In this document: piece by piece, positions 35,213-43,672 of the stretch
Numbering within the stretch: the first letter of the stretch is position 1
How the letters are laid out: each line of letters begins with the position of its first letter
NCBI GenBank assembly: GCA_963669415.2
Contig: CAXXPS010000002.1
Location: forward strand, 248,001 to 312,000
Origin: JAWKWH01 sp963669415
GTDB taxonomy: Bacteria > Pseudomonadota > Alphaproteobacteria > Rhizobiales > Rhizobiaceae
Length of the DNA stretch: 64,000 nucleotides
Reading direction: 5' to 3'
Position numbers and translations under genes: made by a program
The notes under the pieces: model-generated
The model's database searches: none
Told to the model about the DNA's origin: nothing
What the model saw: the letters and a program-made list of their open reading frames with translations, nothing else

Positions 35213-36277
35213 ATGAACGATCGCAAGAACGGATTGACCTACGCAGAGGCCGGTGTCGACATCGAAGCCGGCAATGCGTTGGTCAAAAAGATCAAACCAT
35301 TGGTTCGATCGACTCAAAGGCCGGGTGCTGAAGGCGAAATTGGCGGCTTTGGTGGATTGTTCGATCTCAAGGCAGCGGGTTATTCCGACCCGATTCTGGT
35401 GGCTGCCAACGATGGTGTCGGCACCAAGCTGATGATTGCGATTGAGGCCGGAATTCGTGAAACAGTCGGCATCGATCTTGTCGCCATGTGTGTCAACGAT
35501 TTGGTCGTACAGGGCGCCGAGCCACTGCTTTTCCTTGACTATTTTGCCACCGGCAAGCTCGATCCCGACGTGGGAGCGCAAATTGTCGGCGGCATCGCAG
35601 AAGGTTGCCGGCAGGCCGGCTGCGCATTGCTCGGCGGTGAGACGGCGGAAATGCCGGGTATGTACTCAGGCGACGACTATGATCTTGCCGGGTTTGCCGT
35701 CGGGGCTGTGGAGCGCGACCGACTGCTGCCAAGCGATGATTTTTCCGACAGCGACGTGATTTTGGGGATCGCATCGTCCGGTTTGCATTCGAACGGCTTT
35801 TCGCTGGTTCGGCGGATCGTCGAAGTGACGGGGTCGAGTTATGATGATCCGGCGCCATTCGACAGTGGCAAAACACTCGGGCAAGCCCTGCTTGAACCGA
35901 CGCGCATCTATGTCAAACCATTGTTAGAGGCGATGCGCGGCACCCATGGCATCAAGGCACTGGCGCACATCACCGGTGGCGGATTCCCCGAAAACATACC
36001 GCGGGTGTTGACAGACGACTGGTCGGCGATCCTCAATCTCGACACGATCGAGGTGCCGGAGGTGTTTTCGTGGATCGCCAAGGCAGGCGGGGTGGAGCCG
36101 GAGGAAATGATGCGCACCTTTAACTGCGGAATTGGCATGATTGCGGTTGTTGCCGCCGGTCAGGCCGCACAAGTGGCCGCGGTGCTGCAGCAGGCGGGAG
36201 AAACAGTGACGCCGGTTGGCCGCATCGTTCCGCGACGCGAGACGGGCGTCATCTATCGCGGGTCCATTGACCTATGA
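35213..36277 (+). CDS. purM: Phosphoribosylformylglycinamidine cyclo-ligase
   Basis: 354 aa. AIR synthetase, fifth step of purine synthesis. LTYAEAGVDIEAGN start, GIDLVAMCVNDLVVQGAEP and LLGGETAEMPGMY with ITGGGFPENIPR are the family blocks. ATG 35213 is preceded by GGGACCTCCCGAA; the open frame from 35099 is noise. The TGA overlaps the purN ATG. Confidence 0.97.
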   Translation: MNDRKNGLTYAEAGVDIEAGNALVKKIKPLVRSTQRPGAEGEIGGFGGLFDLKAAGYSDPILVAANDGVGTKLMIAIEAGIRETVGIDLVAMCVNDLVVQGAEPLLFLDYFATGKLDPDVGAQIVGGIAEGCRQAGCALLGGETAEMPGMYSGDDYDLAGFAVGAVERDRLLPSDDFSDSDVILGIASSGLHSNGFSLVRRIVEVTGSSYDDPAPFDSGKTLGQALLEPTRIYVKPLLEAMRGTHGIKALAHITGGGFPENIPRVLTDDWSAILNLDTIEVPEVFSWIAKAGGVEPEEMMRTFNCGIGMIAVVAAGQAAQVAAVLQQAGETVTPVGRIVPRRETGVIYRGSIDL

Positions 36278-36900
36278 ATACCAACCGCCGAAAACGCGTC
36301 GCCGTTCTGATTTCCGGCCGGGGCACCAACATGTCGGCGCTGATCAATGCGGCAATCGACCCGCAATTTCCAGCCGAAATCAAGCTGGTGCTGTCCAACC
36401 GGGAAAACGCTGCAGGGCTTGAGACCGCCGACGCGGCGGGGATTGCCACAAGGGCAATCCCGCATGGTGGTTTTGAAGATCGCAGCGAGCATGAAGCGGC
36501 AATCGACGCGGCGCTCAAGTCAGCCAATATCGAGATCGTCTGCCTGGCCGGCTATATGCGTCTTTTGACTTCGGATTTCGTGCAGCGCTGGCAGGGCCGC
36601 ATGATCAATATCCACCCTTCCATACTGCCGGCATTCAAGGGACTGGATACCCATGCGCGTGCGCTTCATGCCGGCTGCCGTGTGCACGGCGCGACTGTTC
36701 ATTTCGTTACCGCCGACATGGATGAAGGGCCGATCATCCTGCAGGAGCCTGTCCGCGTTGAACTGGACGATACGGAGGAAACGCTGGCCGCCCGTGTGCT
36801 CGCAGTCGAACACCAGATCTATCCGGAAGCGCTTGCCATGGTTGCCAGTGGTGCGGTTCGCATGAGCGCCGGACGGGCGGTGTTCAGCCAGAGTGCTTGA
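36274..36900 (+). CDS. purN: Phosphoribosylglycinamide formyltransferase
   Basis: 208 aa. Uses 10-formyl-THF to formylate GAR in purine synthesis. AVLISGRGTNMSALI start; the catalytic Asn and His lie in MINIHPSILPAFKGLDTHARAL, with Asp in TADMDEGPIILQ. Coupled to purM by an ATGA overlap. Confidence 0.97.
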   Translation: MNTNRRKRVAVLISGRGTNMSALINAAIDPQFPAEIKLVLSNRENAAGLETADAAGIATRAIPHGGFEDRSEHEAAIDAALKSANIEIVCLAGYMRLLTSDFVQRWQGRMINIHPSILPAFKGLDTHARALHAGCRVHGATVHFVTADMDEGPIILQEPVRVELDDTEETLAARVLAVEHQIYPEALAMVASGAVRMSAGRAVFSQSA

Positions 36901-36933
36901 GCGAATTTATTCGCGCCAAGCCAATGGCTTGGC
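36901..36933. terminator. Two adjacent hairpins between convergent genes
   Basis: GCGAA/TTCGC (36901-36914) and a perfect 8-bp stem GCCAAGCC/GGCTTGGC (36915-36933) lie between the purN stop and the end of the opposing regulator gene. No long T-run follows, so it is a probable but not classical terminator. Confidence 0.45.
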
Positions 36934-36970
36934 AAACTGGTTTCAAAGACCGGCTAAACGAAACGGAGCC

Positions 36971-38953
36971 TCAATCAGGCAGGCCGGCGCAGCGAAGTTC
37001 ACCCACAAACGATTGGAGATCCGCCTCGCTGCGATAGGGCAACTGCTTGGAAAAGTCGGACAGCGTGAAGTCGGGCTTTTTTTCCAGGACCAAACTGACG
37101 TGTTCCTGGGCAGCTTTCTCGTTGCCCAACTTGAAATTACAAGCCGCCATGTACGCATGATTGAGATATTGCGGCGTCAAGATTTTCTCGAATGCGGACA
37201 CAGCTTCTTTGTGGCGCCCGGCCGTGTGCAGGCATCGGCCGAGAATGTTCCAGTACCAGTTTGGAAAGAAGGGATTGCGGCGCATGGCAAGTCGCACCTG
37301 CTCTGCCCCCTCGAGCGGCTGCCCGGTGTACATGCTGTAGCGACCCTGCTCGATCATGATGAGATCGTCGTTTGGATTGAGTTGTGCGGCCCGGGACAGA
37401 TGGTAGCCCGCTTTTTCATGCTCCTCACGAAAGAGATGCACGACACCCAACGCCAAATGGCACCTGCTGTCGTGGGGATCGAGCTCCAACGCAGCATTTG
37501 CCGAGTTTAGCGCTTCGTTCAGCAGCGTAGGTTCGCTTGAGCTGCCGTTCCACTCATAAAATCCGATCAGACCCAAAGAACCGTGGGCCTTCGCAAATTT
37601 GGGATCAAGGGTGATGGCATTTTCGAAGTGTTTCCGGGCTTTCGCATAGTGCTCAAGCGAATATTTCTGCATGTATTTCTGGCCACGAAGAAATTCCTCA
37701 TAGGCCATGAATTCATTGGTTGGCCGCCGGGCCATGCGGTCAAGGTGAATATCGTCCAGGCGGCCGACCAGCGTTGTGACAATTTTCCTGGACACATCGT
37801 CTTGCAAATCGAACACGTCTTCGGTCGTCCCGTCATAACGTTCCGCCCAGATGTGGTCGTTGCTGCGCGTGTCAATCAACTGAGCGGTTATGCGAATACG
37901 GCCACTGGATTTTCGCACCGAACCTTCCAGGACATAACCAACTCCGAGTTGTTCGCCGACCTGTCTGATATCGATTGCGTCGCCCCGAAACTGAAATGAA
38001 GAATTTCGGGCGACAACAACGAGAGAATTGGACCGTGAAAGTTCAGTGATGATGTCTTCGGACAGCCCGTCCGAAAAATACTCCTGCTCAGGATCTTTCG
38101 ACATGTTGACGAAGGGCAGAACAGCGATGGACGGCTTCTCAGTTTCCCGGTGCTTGAATTCCTGACGTTCCGGTTCTGAAAACTTGCGATTTCGTTTGCT
38201 CCTGGCCTGCCGGTGCAGTTCGACCGTCTCCGGCTGCGGCTCGACACCCAGGACGTCGCGTAGTTGGGATTGGCACTGACTGAACTGTTTGAGCGCGGCA
38301 TCGAACTGCCCCTTCGCGGAATAAAGCCGTATGAGCGCCTGATGGGCTGATTCCGAAGTCGGGTCGCTGCTGAGGATGCTTTGCAATTGCTCAATCGCCT
38401 CGTCCTGACGTCCCTCCTCTTCGAGCAACTGCACGAGGTGTGCGCGGGCCCTCGTGATCAACCGCTTGAAATGCTCCCTTTCCGTCGTCAGCCACTGTTC
38501 ATAGGCAGGCTCGGGAAGCGAAAGCCCTTCCAGAAGCTCTCCGCGGACCAAATTCAGCGCTTGCGACAATGAACCGACATCTGAAGACTCATTCAGTTGC
38601 AACAGGGATTCCAGATCGATGTCGTACCCCTCCGATGCAAAGGTCACGCTGTCCCTGTCGGCAATCATCAATTCTTCCGCTACGGACCCAAGAGCCTTTC
38701 TGATCAGGCTCAAAGCCTGGCGCAGGCTCGCCCGCGCCTGGTCTTCACCGCGCTCGCTCCAAAGCAGTCCCAATATCGTATCGCGGGGAACAGCGACCCC
38801 ACGTCTGATGATGAGATAGGCCAGCAATGCCCTGGCTTTCTTGGGCAGCGGCACCATTTCGGCACCATCAATACGAACAAACAGCGGCCCGAGTAGAAAG
38901 AATTCTGCTCTTGTGGGGCTTTTCCCTGCCGATTTTTCTGCATCGTTCGACAT
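36971..38953 (-). CDS. SARP-like winged helix/BTAD - TolB-like - TPR regulator
   Basis: 660 aa. Residues about 15-110 form an OmpR-like winged helix (PKKARALLAYLIIRRGVAVP), about 115-250 a bacterial transcriptional activation domain (BTAD, helical repeats), about 275-395 the TolB-like/FlgO-type domain seen with adenylate cyclases (PSIAVLPFVNMSKDPEQEYF, DGLSEDIITELSR, YVLEGSVRKSSGRIRIT), and about 410-650 TPRs. Such proteins are soluble transcription regulators of large size in rhizobia; no cyclase domain is present. It heads an accessory block and has no obvious partner gene. Confidence 0.88.
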   Translation of the reverse strand: MSNDAEKSAGKSPTRAEFFLLGPLFVRIDGAEMVPLPKKARALLAYLIIRRGVAVPRDTILGLLWSERGEDQARASLRQALSLIRKALGSVAEELMIADRDSVTFASEGYDIDLESLLQLNESSDVGSLSQALNLVRGELLEGLSLPEPAYEQWLTTEREHFKRLITRARAHLVQLLEEEGRQDEAIEQLQSILSSDPTSESAHQALIRLYSAKGQFDAALKQFSQCQSQLRDVLGVEPQPETVELHRQARSKRNRKFSEPERQEFKHRETEKPSIAVLPFVNMSKDPEQEYFSDGLSEDIITELSRSNSLVVVARNSSFQFRGDAIDIRQVGEQLGVGYVLEGSVRKSSGRIRITAQLIDTRSNDHIWAERYDGTTEDVFDLQDDVSRKIVTTLVGRLDDIHLDRMARRPTNEFMAYEEFLRGQKYMQKYSLEHYAKARKHFENAITLDPKFAKAHGSLGLIGFYEWNGSSSEPTLLNEALNSANAALELDPHDSRCHLALGVVHLFREEHEKAGYHLSRAAQLNPNDDLIMIEQGRYSMYTGQPLEGAEQVRLAMRRNPFFPNWYWNILGRCLHTAGRHKEAVSAFEKILTPQYLNHAYMAACNFKLGNEKAAQEHVSLVLEKKPDFTLSDFSKQLPYRSEADLQSFVGELRCAGLPD

Positions 38954-39067
38954 AAAGACATCCCGGCGGTCCGCGAAGAAGCAGCGGACGCCGGAACAGT
39001 AGCATATCAGCCATGGAGCTGCGACTTATACAGTGGTCAGCTTCTTGTTTGGACAACACAATTTGCT

Positions 39068-39328
39068 TCAGCGAGCCGGTGCCGCAAAGCGCAGAAACTC
39101 GCGAATGCCCTGCACCACCGTCGACAAGATTATCTTGGAAAACCGGGCGGCATGAAGTGTCTGCGCGCGCACTTCCGTCCCCATTTCCGAGTTTCCGATC
39201 GCTTCCGCCTGATCACGCAGTTCGTTGTACTGCAGACGCTCAAGCCCGAATTGTTGCGGTGTAATTCCCGAATGAAGTTCCTTGCGCATCGACTTCAACA
39301 TTGCCTGTTCTTGCGGTGACGGAAACAT
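39068..39328 (-). CDS. Small hypothetical protein
   Basis: 86 aa, unrecognised, predicted all-helical. ATG 39328 follows AAGGAGGAAGAA, a very strong ribosome site, so it is likely translated; ATG 39358 is upstream and weaker. No signal peptide, TM segment or Cys. Leftward, between the host-attachment gene and the SARP-like regulator. Confidence 0.6.
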   Translation of the reverse strand: MFPSPQEQAMLKSMRKELHSGITPQQFGLERLQYNELRDQAEAIGNSEMGTEVRAQTLHAARFSKIILSTVVQGIREFLRFAAPAR

Positions 39329-39498
39329 TTCTTCCTCCTTGCGATCGGACCCGGACAACGGGTCTGTTGAATGAGGACAAATTCCGGCAACGCCGTCAGC
39401 ACATCGTCTAGGCTATCGTAATTTTTTCGTAATTTCGGTGATTGTGTCCGCGGAGAATTGCGAGAATCCCCGGCATCGGCACACGCAGAGAAGCGCCA

Positions 39499-39948
39499 TT
39501 ACTGCTTGAGAATATGTGCTTCGATGTCAGCGACCGTATGCGATGTCAGGTCCTTGTCGAGCTCTGCTATGATTTCGGCGCCAAATGAACCGGGGATCGC
39601 CTTGCGCACGGCACCCAGTGTGTGCGGCGGCGCGATCAAAACAAGTTCGCTGAACTGGCCCTTTCGCGCCCAAATCTGTAACCGGTTCGCGATCTCGATT
39701 GCAAATCGGTCTTTTTCCAATCGATGCCAATCAGTTTCTTGAACAGCACTTTTGTGGTGGGTAACACCATCGTTCAGGCGCCCGGGCCGATCACTGCTTT
39801 GCTCGCGATTTGCCGGATTGTCGCGTTCAATATCGCGAACAACTTGAAGATTGATGTGCACCGCATCACCGATGTTTCGGAGAACAAGTGCTTTTTCGCC
39901 ATCCATGACAGCGACCCAGCAGTTTTGCTTCAGTTTCATTTTTGCCAT
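39499..39948 (-). CDS. Host attachment protein (Host_attach family)
   Basis: 149 aa. VAVMDGEKALVLRNIG at the N-terminus and LVLIAPPHTLGAVRKAIP near the C-terminus are the hallmarks of the family first linked to Agrobacterium attachment; the fold resembles archaeal release factor eRF1/Pelota domain, and the real function is unclear. ATG 39948 or 39939 are both possible (GGATGG precedes the second). Confidence 0.85.
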   Translation of the reverse strand: MAKMKLKQNCWVAVMDGEKALVLRNIGDAVHINLQVVRDIERDNPANREQSSDRPGRLNDGVTHHKSAVQETDWHRLEKDRFAIEIANRLQIWARKGQFSELVLIAPPHTLGAVRKAIPGSFGAEIIAELDKDLTSHTVADIEAHILKQ

Positions 39949-40116
39949 CCGTTCTGCGCGCTGCCGCGTGGCTTAAAAAAGCAGGGCAGAATTCACTTCC
40001 TTCTGCGCGAGATCGGTGAAAACTGACACCGTTCTCGAATCATTGCATTGATCCTACTCAAACTCCGAAATCGGGTATCCTTGTATGAATGGCCAAATGA
40101 GGCCCCGGGAATTGGT

Positions 40117-41742
40117 ATGTATGAGACCGCTGCGCGCTGGATCGATACCACCTTAATTGACCTCGCGCGCCAAGTTCGCTGGACGTTTCTGCCGCCGCTC
40201 ATGATTTATTTTGCGGCTGGCATCGCAGGATTGACGGCAATCGTCGGTACCTTCTTTGTAAAGGAATATCTGGGACTCTCAGCCGAATTCCTGGCCGGCC
40301 TGGCATTCTGGGCGGGTCTGCCTTGGGCGCTAAAAATGCCCCTCGGACACCTCGTCGATCTGATTTGGCGCTGGAAGTATCTGCTCGTTTTTCTCGGGGC
40401 CGGACTGATCGCGCTGAGCCTCGCGATCATGTATCTGTTGATCACCAACACCGAATGGATGACCGAATACCTGGCGATCGAAACCTGGTACGTGACGAGC
40501 GCGCTGCTCGCTCCGAGCGGGTATGTCATCCAGGACGCAGTAGCCGATGCGATGTCAGTCGAGGCAGTTCCGCGCACTGATGCAAGCGGCAATTTATTGC
40601 CGGATTCAGAATCCAAGGCGCTTCACACCACCATGCAGACACTCGGCCGTTTCGCGCTTATTTTCGGCATTGTTGCGGTTGCATTGCTGAACATCTTTAT
40701 GTTCTCCGGCGTCGAAACAATGTCGGACAGCGAGAAAGCGGGCCTGTATGCGCGCATCTATCTCCTGGCGCTGTTTATTCCCGCCATCTCGATCTCCGGT
40801 GTACTGCTCGCTGTTATCCAGAACCATGTCCGGCGAAGGCGCTTCGCCGACGGGGATAGTTCCAACCATCGGGAGGGAGTCCGCGACACGGAAACCGGTC
40901 CGTTCGCGGTGAACCACTGGTATTTCACCGGCGGTGCCGTTTTTGTTGTTTTTACAATGGCGATCGGATTGTCCGACATGCCCTTCGCACAGGAGATCGT
41001 CTTCACCGGATCGATGGCAATCGTGCTGTTCCTGATGCGTCAATTGCTGAAAAGGCTGGCACCGGAAAAGGCGCGTGCCCTGGTCGGAACCGCTGTGATA
41101 ATTTTTGTATTTCGCGCCGTCCCGCTACCTGGTCCGGGCGCGACCTGGTTTGAGATTGATATACTGGGTTTCGACCAGCGATTTCTCTCGGTTCTATACC
41201 TGATCTCATCCTCGCTGGCGCTAGTGGGCATGGTTCTTCTCAGGCCGCTCATGGCCACCCGCCCGATAACGTTCATTGTCATCGTTCTGACAATTGCAGC
41301 TGGTATCCTCTCACTGCCTAACATCGGACTTTATTATGGTATTCACAACATAACGGAGGCTTACACCGAGGGCATCGTCGATGCCCGGTTCATCGCGATC
41401 ATGGATGCCGCGATTGAGTCGCCCTTGGGGCAGATAGCCATGATTCCGATGCTGGCGTGGATTGCCCGCAATGCTCCCGATGATTTGAAGGCAACGTTTT
41501 TTGCAGTGATGGCATCCTTTACGAACCTTGCCCTTTCGGCGAGTAGTCTTTCAACGAAGTATCTGAATCAGGTGTTCACTGTCACGCGGGAGGTACGCGA
41601 CCGTATTACGGGTCAGGTGGAAACTCAGGCTGACTACGGTGAACTCGGCTTGCTTCTAATTACGGTTACGACGTTGACGGTGTTGCTTCCGCTGCTGACA
41701 ATCGCAATTGTCCAACGCACAGTTTTCATGACGAAGGAATGA
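40117..41742 (+). CDS. BT1 (folate-biopterin)-like MFS transporter
   Basis: 541 aa, 12 or more TM segments. FFVKEYLGLSAEFLAGLAFW and the loop GYVIQDAVADAMSVEAVPR (DAxxDA-like BT1 signature) point to the folate/biopterin transporter branch of the MFS, better known from cyanobacteria and protists. The frame is open to TTG 40048; ATG 40117 matches the first hydrophobic helix better. Downstream, 124 bp away, is the FHA-protease gene. Substrate unknown. Confidence 0.75.
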   Translation: MYETAARWIDTTLIDLARQVRWTFLPPLMIYFAAGIAGLTAIVGTFFVKEYLGLSAEFLAGLAFWAGLPWALKMPLGHLVDLIWRWKYLLVFLGAGLIALSLAIMYLLITNTEWMTEYLAIETWYVTSALLAPSGYVIQDAVADAMSVEAVPRTDASGNLLPDSESKALHTTMQTLGRFALIFGIVAVALLNIFMFSGVETMSDSEKAGLYARIYLLALFIPAISISGVLLAVIQNHVRRRRFADGDSSNHREGVRDTETGPFAVNHWYFTGGAVFVVFTMAIGLSDMPFAQEIVFTGSMAIVLFLMRQLLKRLAPEKARALVGTAVIIFVFRAVPLPGPGATWFEIDILGFDQRFLSVLYLISSSLALVGMVLLRPLMATRPITFIVIVLTIAAGILSLPNIGLYYGIHNITEAYTEGIVDARFIAIMDAAIESPLGQIAMIPMLAWIARNAPDDLKATFFAVMASFTNLALSASSLSTKYLNQVFTVTREVRDRITGQVETQADYGELGLLLITVTTLTVLLPLLTIAIVQRTVFMTKE

Positions 41743-41866
41743 CAACCTGACGATCTGCGGATTCGTCGATCCGCAATTAGATGTTATCCTGCGGTAATGG
41801 CCTGAGAGCAGGCAAAACGGAGCGATCTCGACACTCAAAGCGGCAAATTAAACTGCGGCAGCACAG

Positions 41867-43450
41867 ATGAACGAAGAAAACAAAGGCGAAACTTTGATGG
41901 ACGACGGGCTTCCCGTCGCAGTCCTTGAGCATCTGACGGGCCCCGCGCGTGGCACTTTAAGTTGGCTTGGGGCGTCCGCTCTGGAAGTTTCGCTGAATAG
42001 CCGGCGATGCCCTGAGCTAAAGGTATTCACAACTGATGAACCCGCGGAAAACGCCATCGCACGGCTGAGAAGGCTCAACAGCCATTTTGAGATCGAAACC
42101 GTTCGGGGAAACTCAGTCTGGGTGAACGGCCGTGCGGTCACACATAAGCGTCTTGAAAACCACGACATGGTCGAGTTTGGTCAGTCAGGTCCGATGTCAA
42201 GGTTTTGCCTTTGCGCAGACCGGCAACCGATCCAACGGGCGGCTCCCGGCGTTATCGCAGACCTTATCGCCTATTTCCGAACAAGTCGGCGACCGGTTCT
42301 CCGCAAGATTTCCGGCGCTTTCATGCTCGCATTTGGCCGCCTGGCGCTCGGATCCACCTACATTTTCCGAATTGGGGTGATTATCGCCTTGGTGGCACTC
42401 GGCACTATCGTCTACCAGCAGGCCAGGGTGAACGCCCTGCTTCAGGAGCGCATCACCAGCGGTACTGCGCAACTTGAGGAGCTGTCTCAAGCGCTCGCCA
42501 GAAACCGCGAGGAAGCAATTACGCCGGCCGATCTTGAAACGCTTCGCCAGGAACTGGGTGCCGAGGTTGAGACAGCTGCAGAACGGCTCACCTGGCTTGA
42601 AGAGCGCTCGACAGCCAGCGCACGCGTAATCCGGCAGTCCCAAAACTCGGTATTTTTGGTGCAGGCCGCCTATGGCTTCCGCAGCAAAGAATCAGAGGCA
42701 ATGCTCCGTCAGGTACTCGGCCCTGACGGCAAACCCCGGATTTCACCGAACGGCCTTTTAATGCTGTCATTGGAGGGCGATGGGCCTGTTGCGGAGCGTC
42801 AGTCCATCGGCACTGCCTTTGCGGTTCGAAGGAGTGGAATCCTCATTACAAACCGGCATGTTGCATTTCCATGGGAACAAGACGCCATTGCCACGACAAT
42901 GTCCGAGCGCGGCCTCGAGCCGATACTTTTGAAACTCATTGTGTACGCCCCTGGACACCCAGAATCCCTGGCGGCCAGCCTGCGAAGTGCGAGCGAAACC
43001 GATGACCTCGCCATATTGCAGGCAGAGGCAATTCCACATGAGATTGCCGGCCTCGAACTGTCCGATCAGGAGCCGCAACCGGGCCAGGAAATTATTGTCA
43101 TGGGCTATCCGACAGGATTGCGCTCTCTGCTGGCTCAGGCAGGATCGGAATTTGTCGAACTGCTTCAAAAAGAACTAGACTTGGGTTTCTGGAGCATCGC
43201 AAAACGCCTTGCCGAAGCCGGCAGAATTGTCCCGCTAGCGAGCCGCGGAATTATCGGCCGCTCCGGCACCGAAAATCTGGTGTATGACGCCGAGACAACA
43301 CATGGAGGCAGTGGAGGCCCCGTACTCGATATCAACGGCAAAGTGATCGCCGTTAACACCGCAATTCTCCCCGAATACGGCGGATCAAATCTTGGAGTAC
43401 CCTCGAGCCGGATAAAGAGACTTCTCTCGGCAACTTTTGTTGAGAACTAG
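41867..43450 (+). CDS. FHA-like - TM - coiled coil - trypsin-like serine protease
   Basis: 527 aa. Residues about 20-118 look like an FHA domain (NSHFEIETVRGNSVWVNGRA, ENHDMVEFG), though the core Gly-Arg is absent. One TM at about 155-182, a coiled coil to about 255, then a periplasmic S1/HtrA-type protease: His331 in ITNRHVAF, Asp380 in ETDDLAIL and Ser482 in HGGSGGPVLDING. No PDZ follows. The layout would couple a cytoplasmic phospho-peptide reader to an external protease. The coiled-coil linker suits oligomerisation. Confidence 0.85.
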   Translation: MNEENKGETLMDDGLPVAVLEHLTGPARGTLSWLGASALEVSLNSRRCPELKVFTTDEPAENAIARLRRLNSHFEIETVRGNSVWVNGRAVTHKRLENHDMVEFGQSGPMSRFCLCADRQPIQRAAPGVIADLIAYFRTSRRPVLRKISGAFMLAFGRLALGSTYIFRIGVIIALVALGTIVYQQARVNALLQERITSGTAQLEELSQALARNREEAITPADLETLRQELGAEVETAAERLTWLEERSTASARVIRQSQNSVFLVQAAYGFRSKESEAMLRQVLGPDGKPRISPNGLLMLSLEGDGPVAERQSIGTAFAVRRSGILITNRHVAFPWEQDAIATTMSERGLEPILLKLIVYAPGHPESLAASLRSASETDDLAILQAEAIPHEIAGLELSDQEPQPGQEIIVMGYPTGLRSLLAQAGSEFVELLQKELDLGFWSIAKRLAEAGRIVPLASRGIIGRSGTENLVYDAETTHGGSGGPVLDINGKVIAVNTAILPEYGGSNLGVPSSRIKRLLSATFVEN

Positions 43451-43672
43451 GTGAGATGTCTGCCAGCCGTGCGCCACAGCCTCTGGTGGGTGATCCGGCG
43501 TTTGTTGCTAACGCGATCCGTATTTGCCGGATCACAAGGCTGGCAGGTGCGATATCTCATTTTCCGCTTGTCAAATTGTTGTCATCGACAGACGTCGCAG
43601 TCAAACCAGTTGTTTATGGAAGATGAATTTCCACATTTGCGGAGGCTGATTGAAACGTACTCTGGCCGGAGG

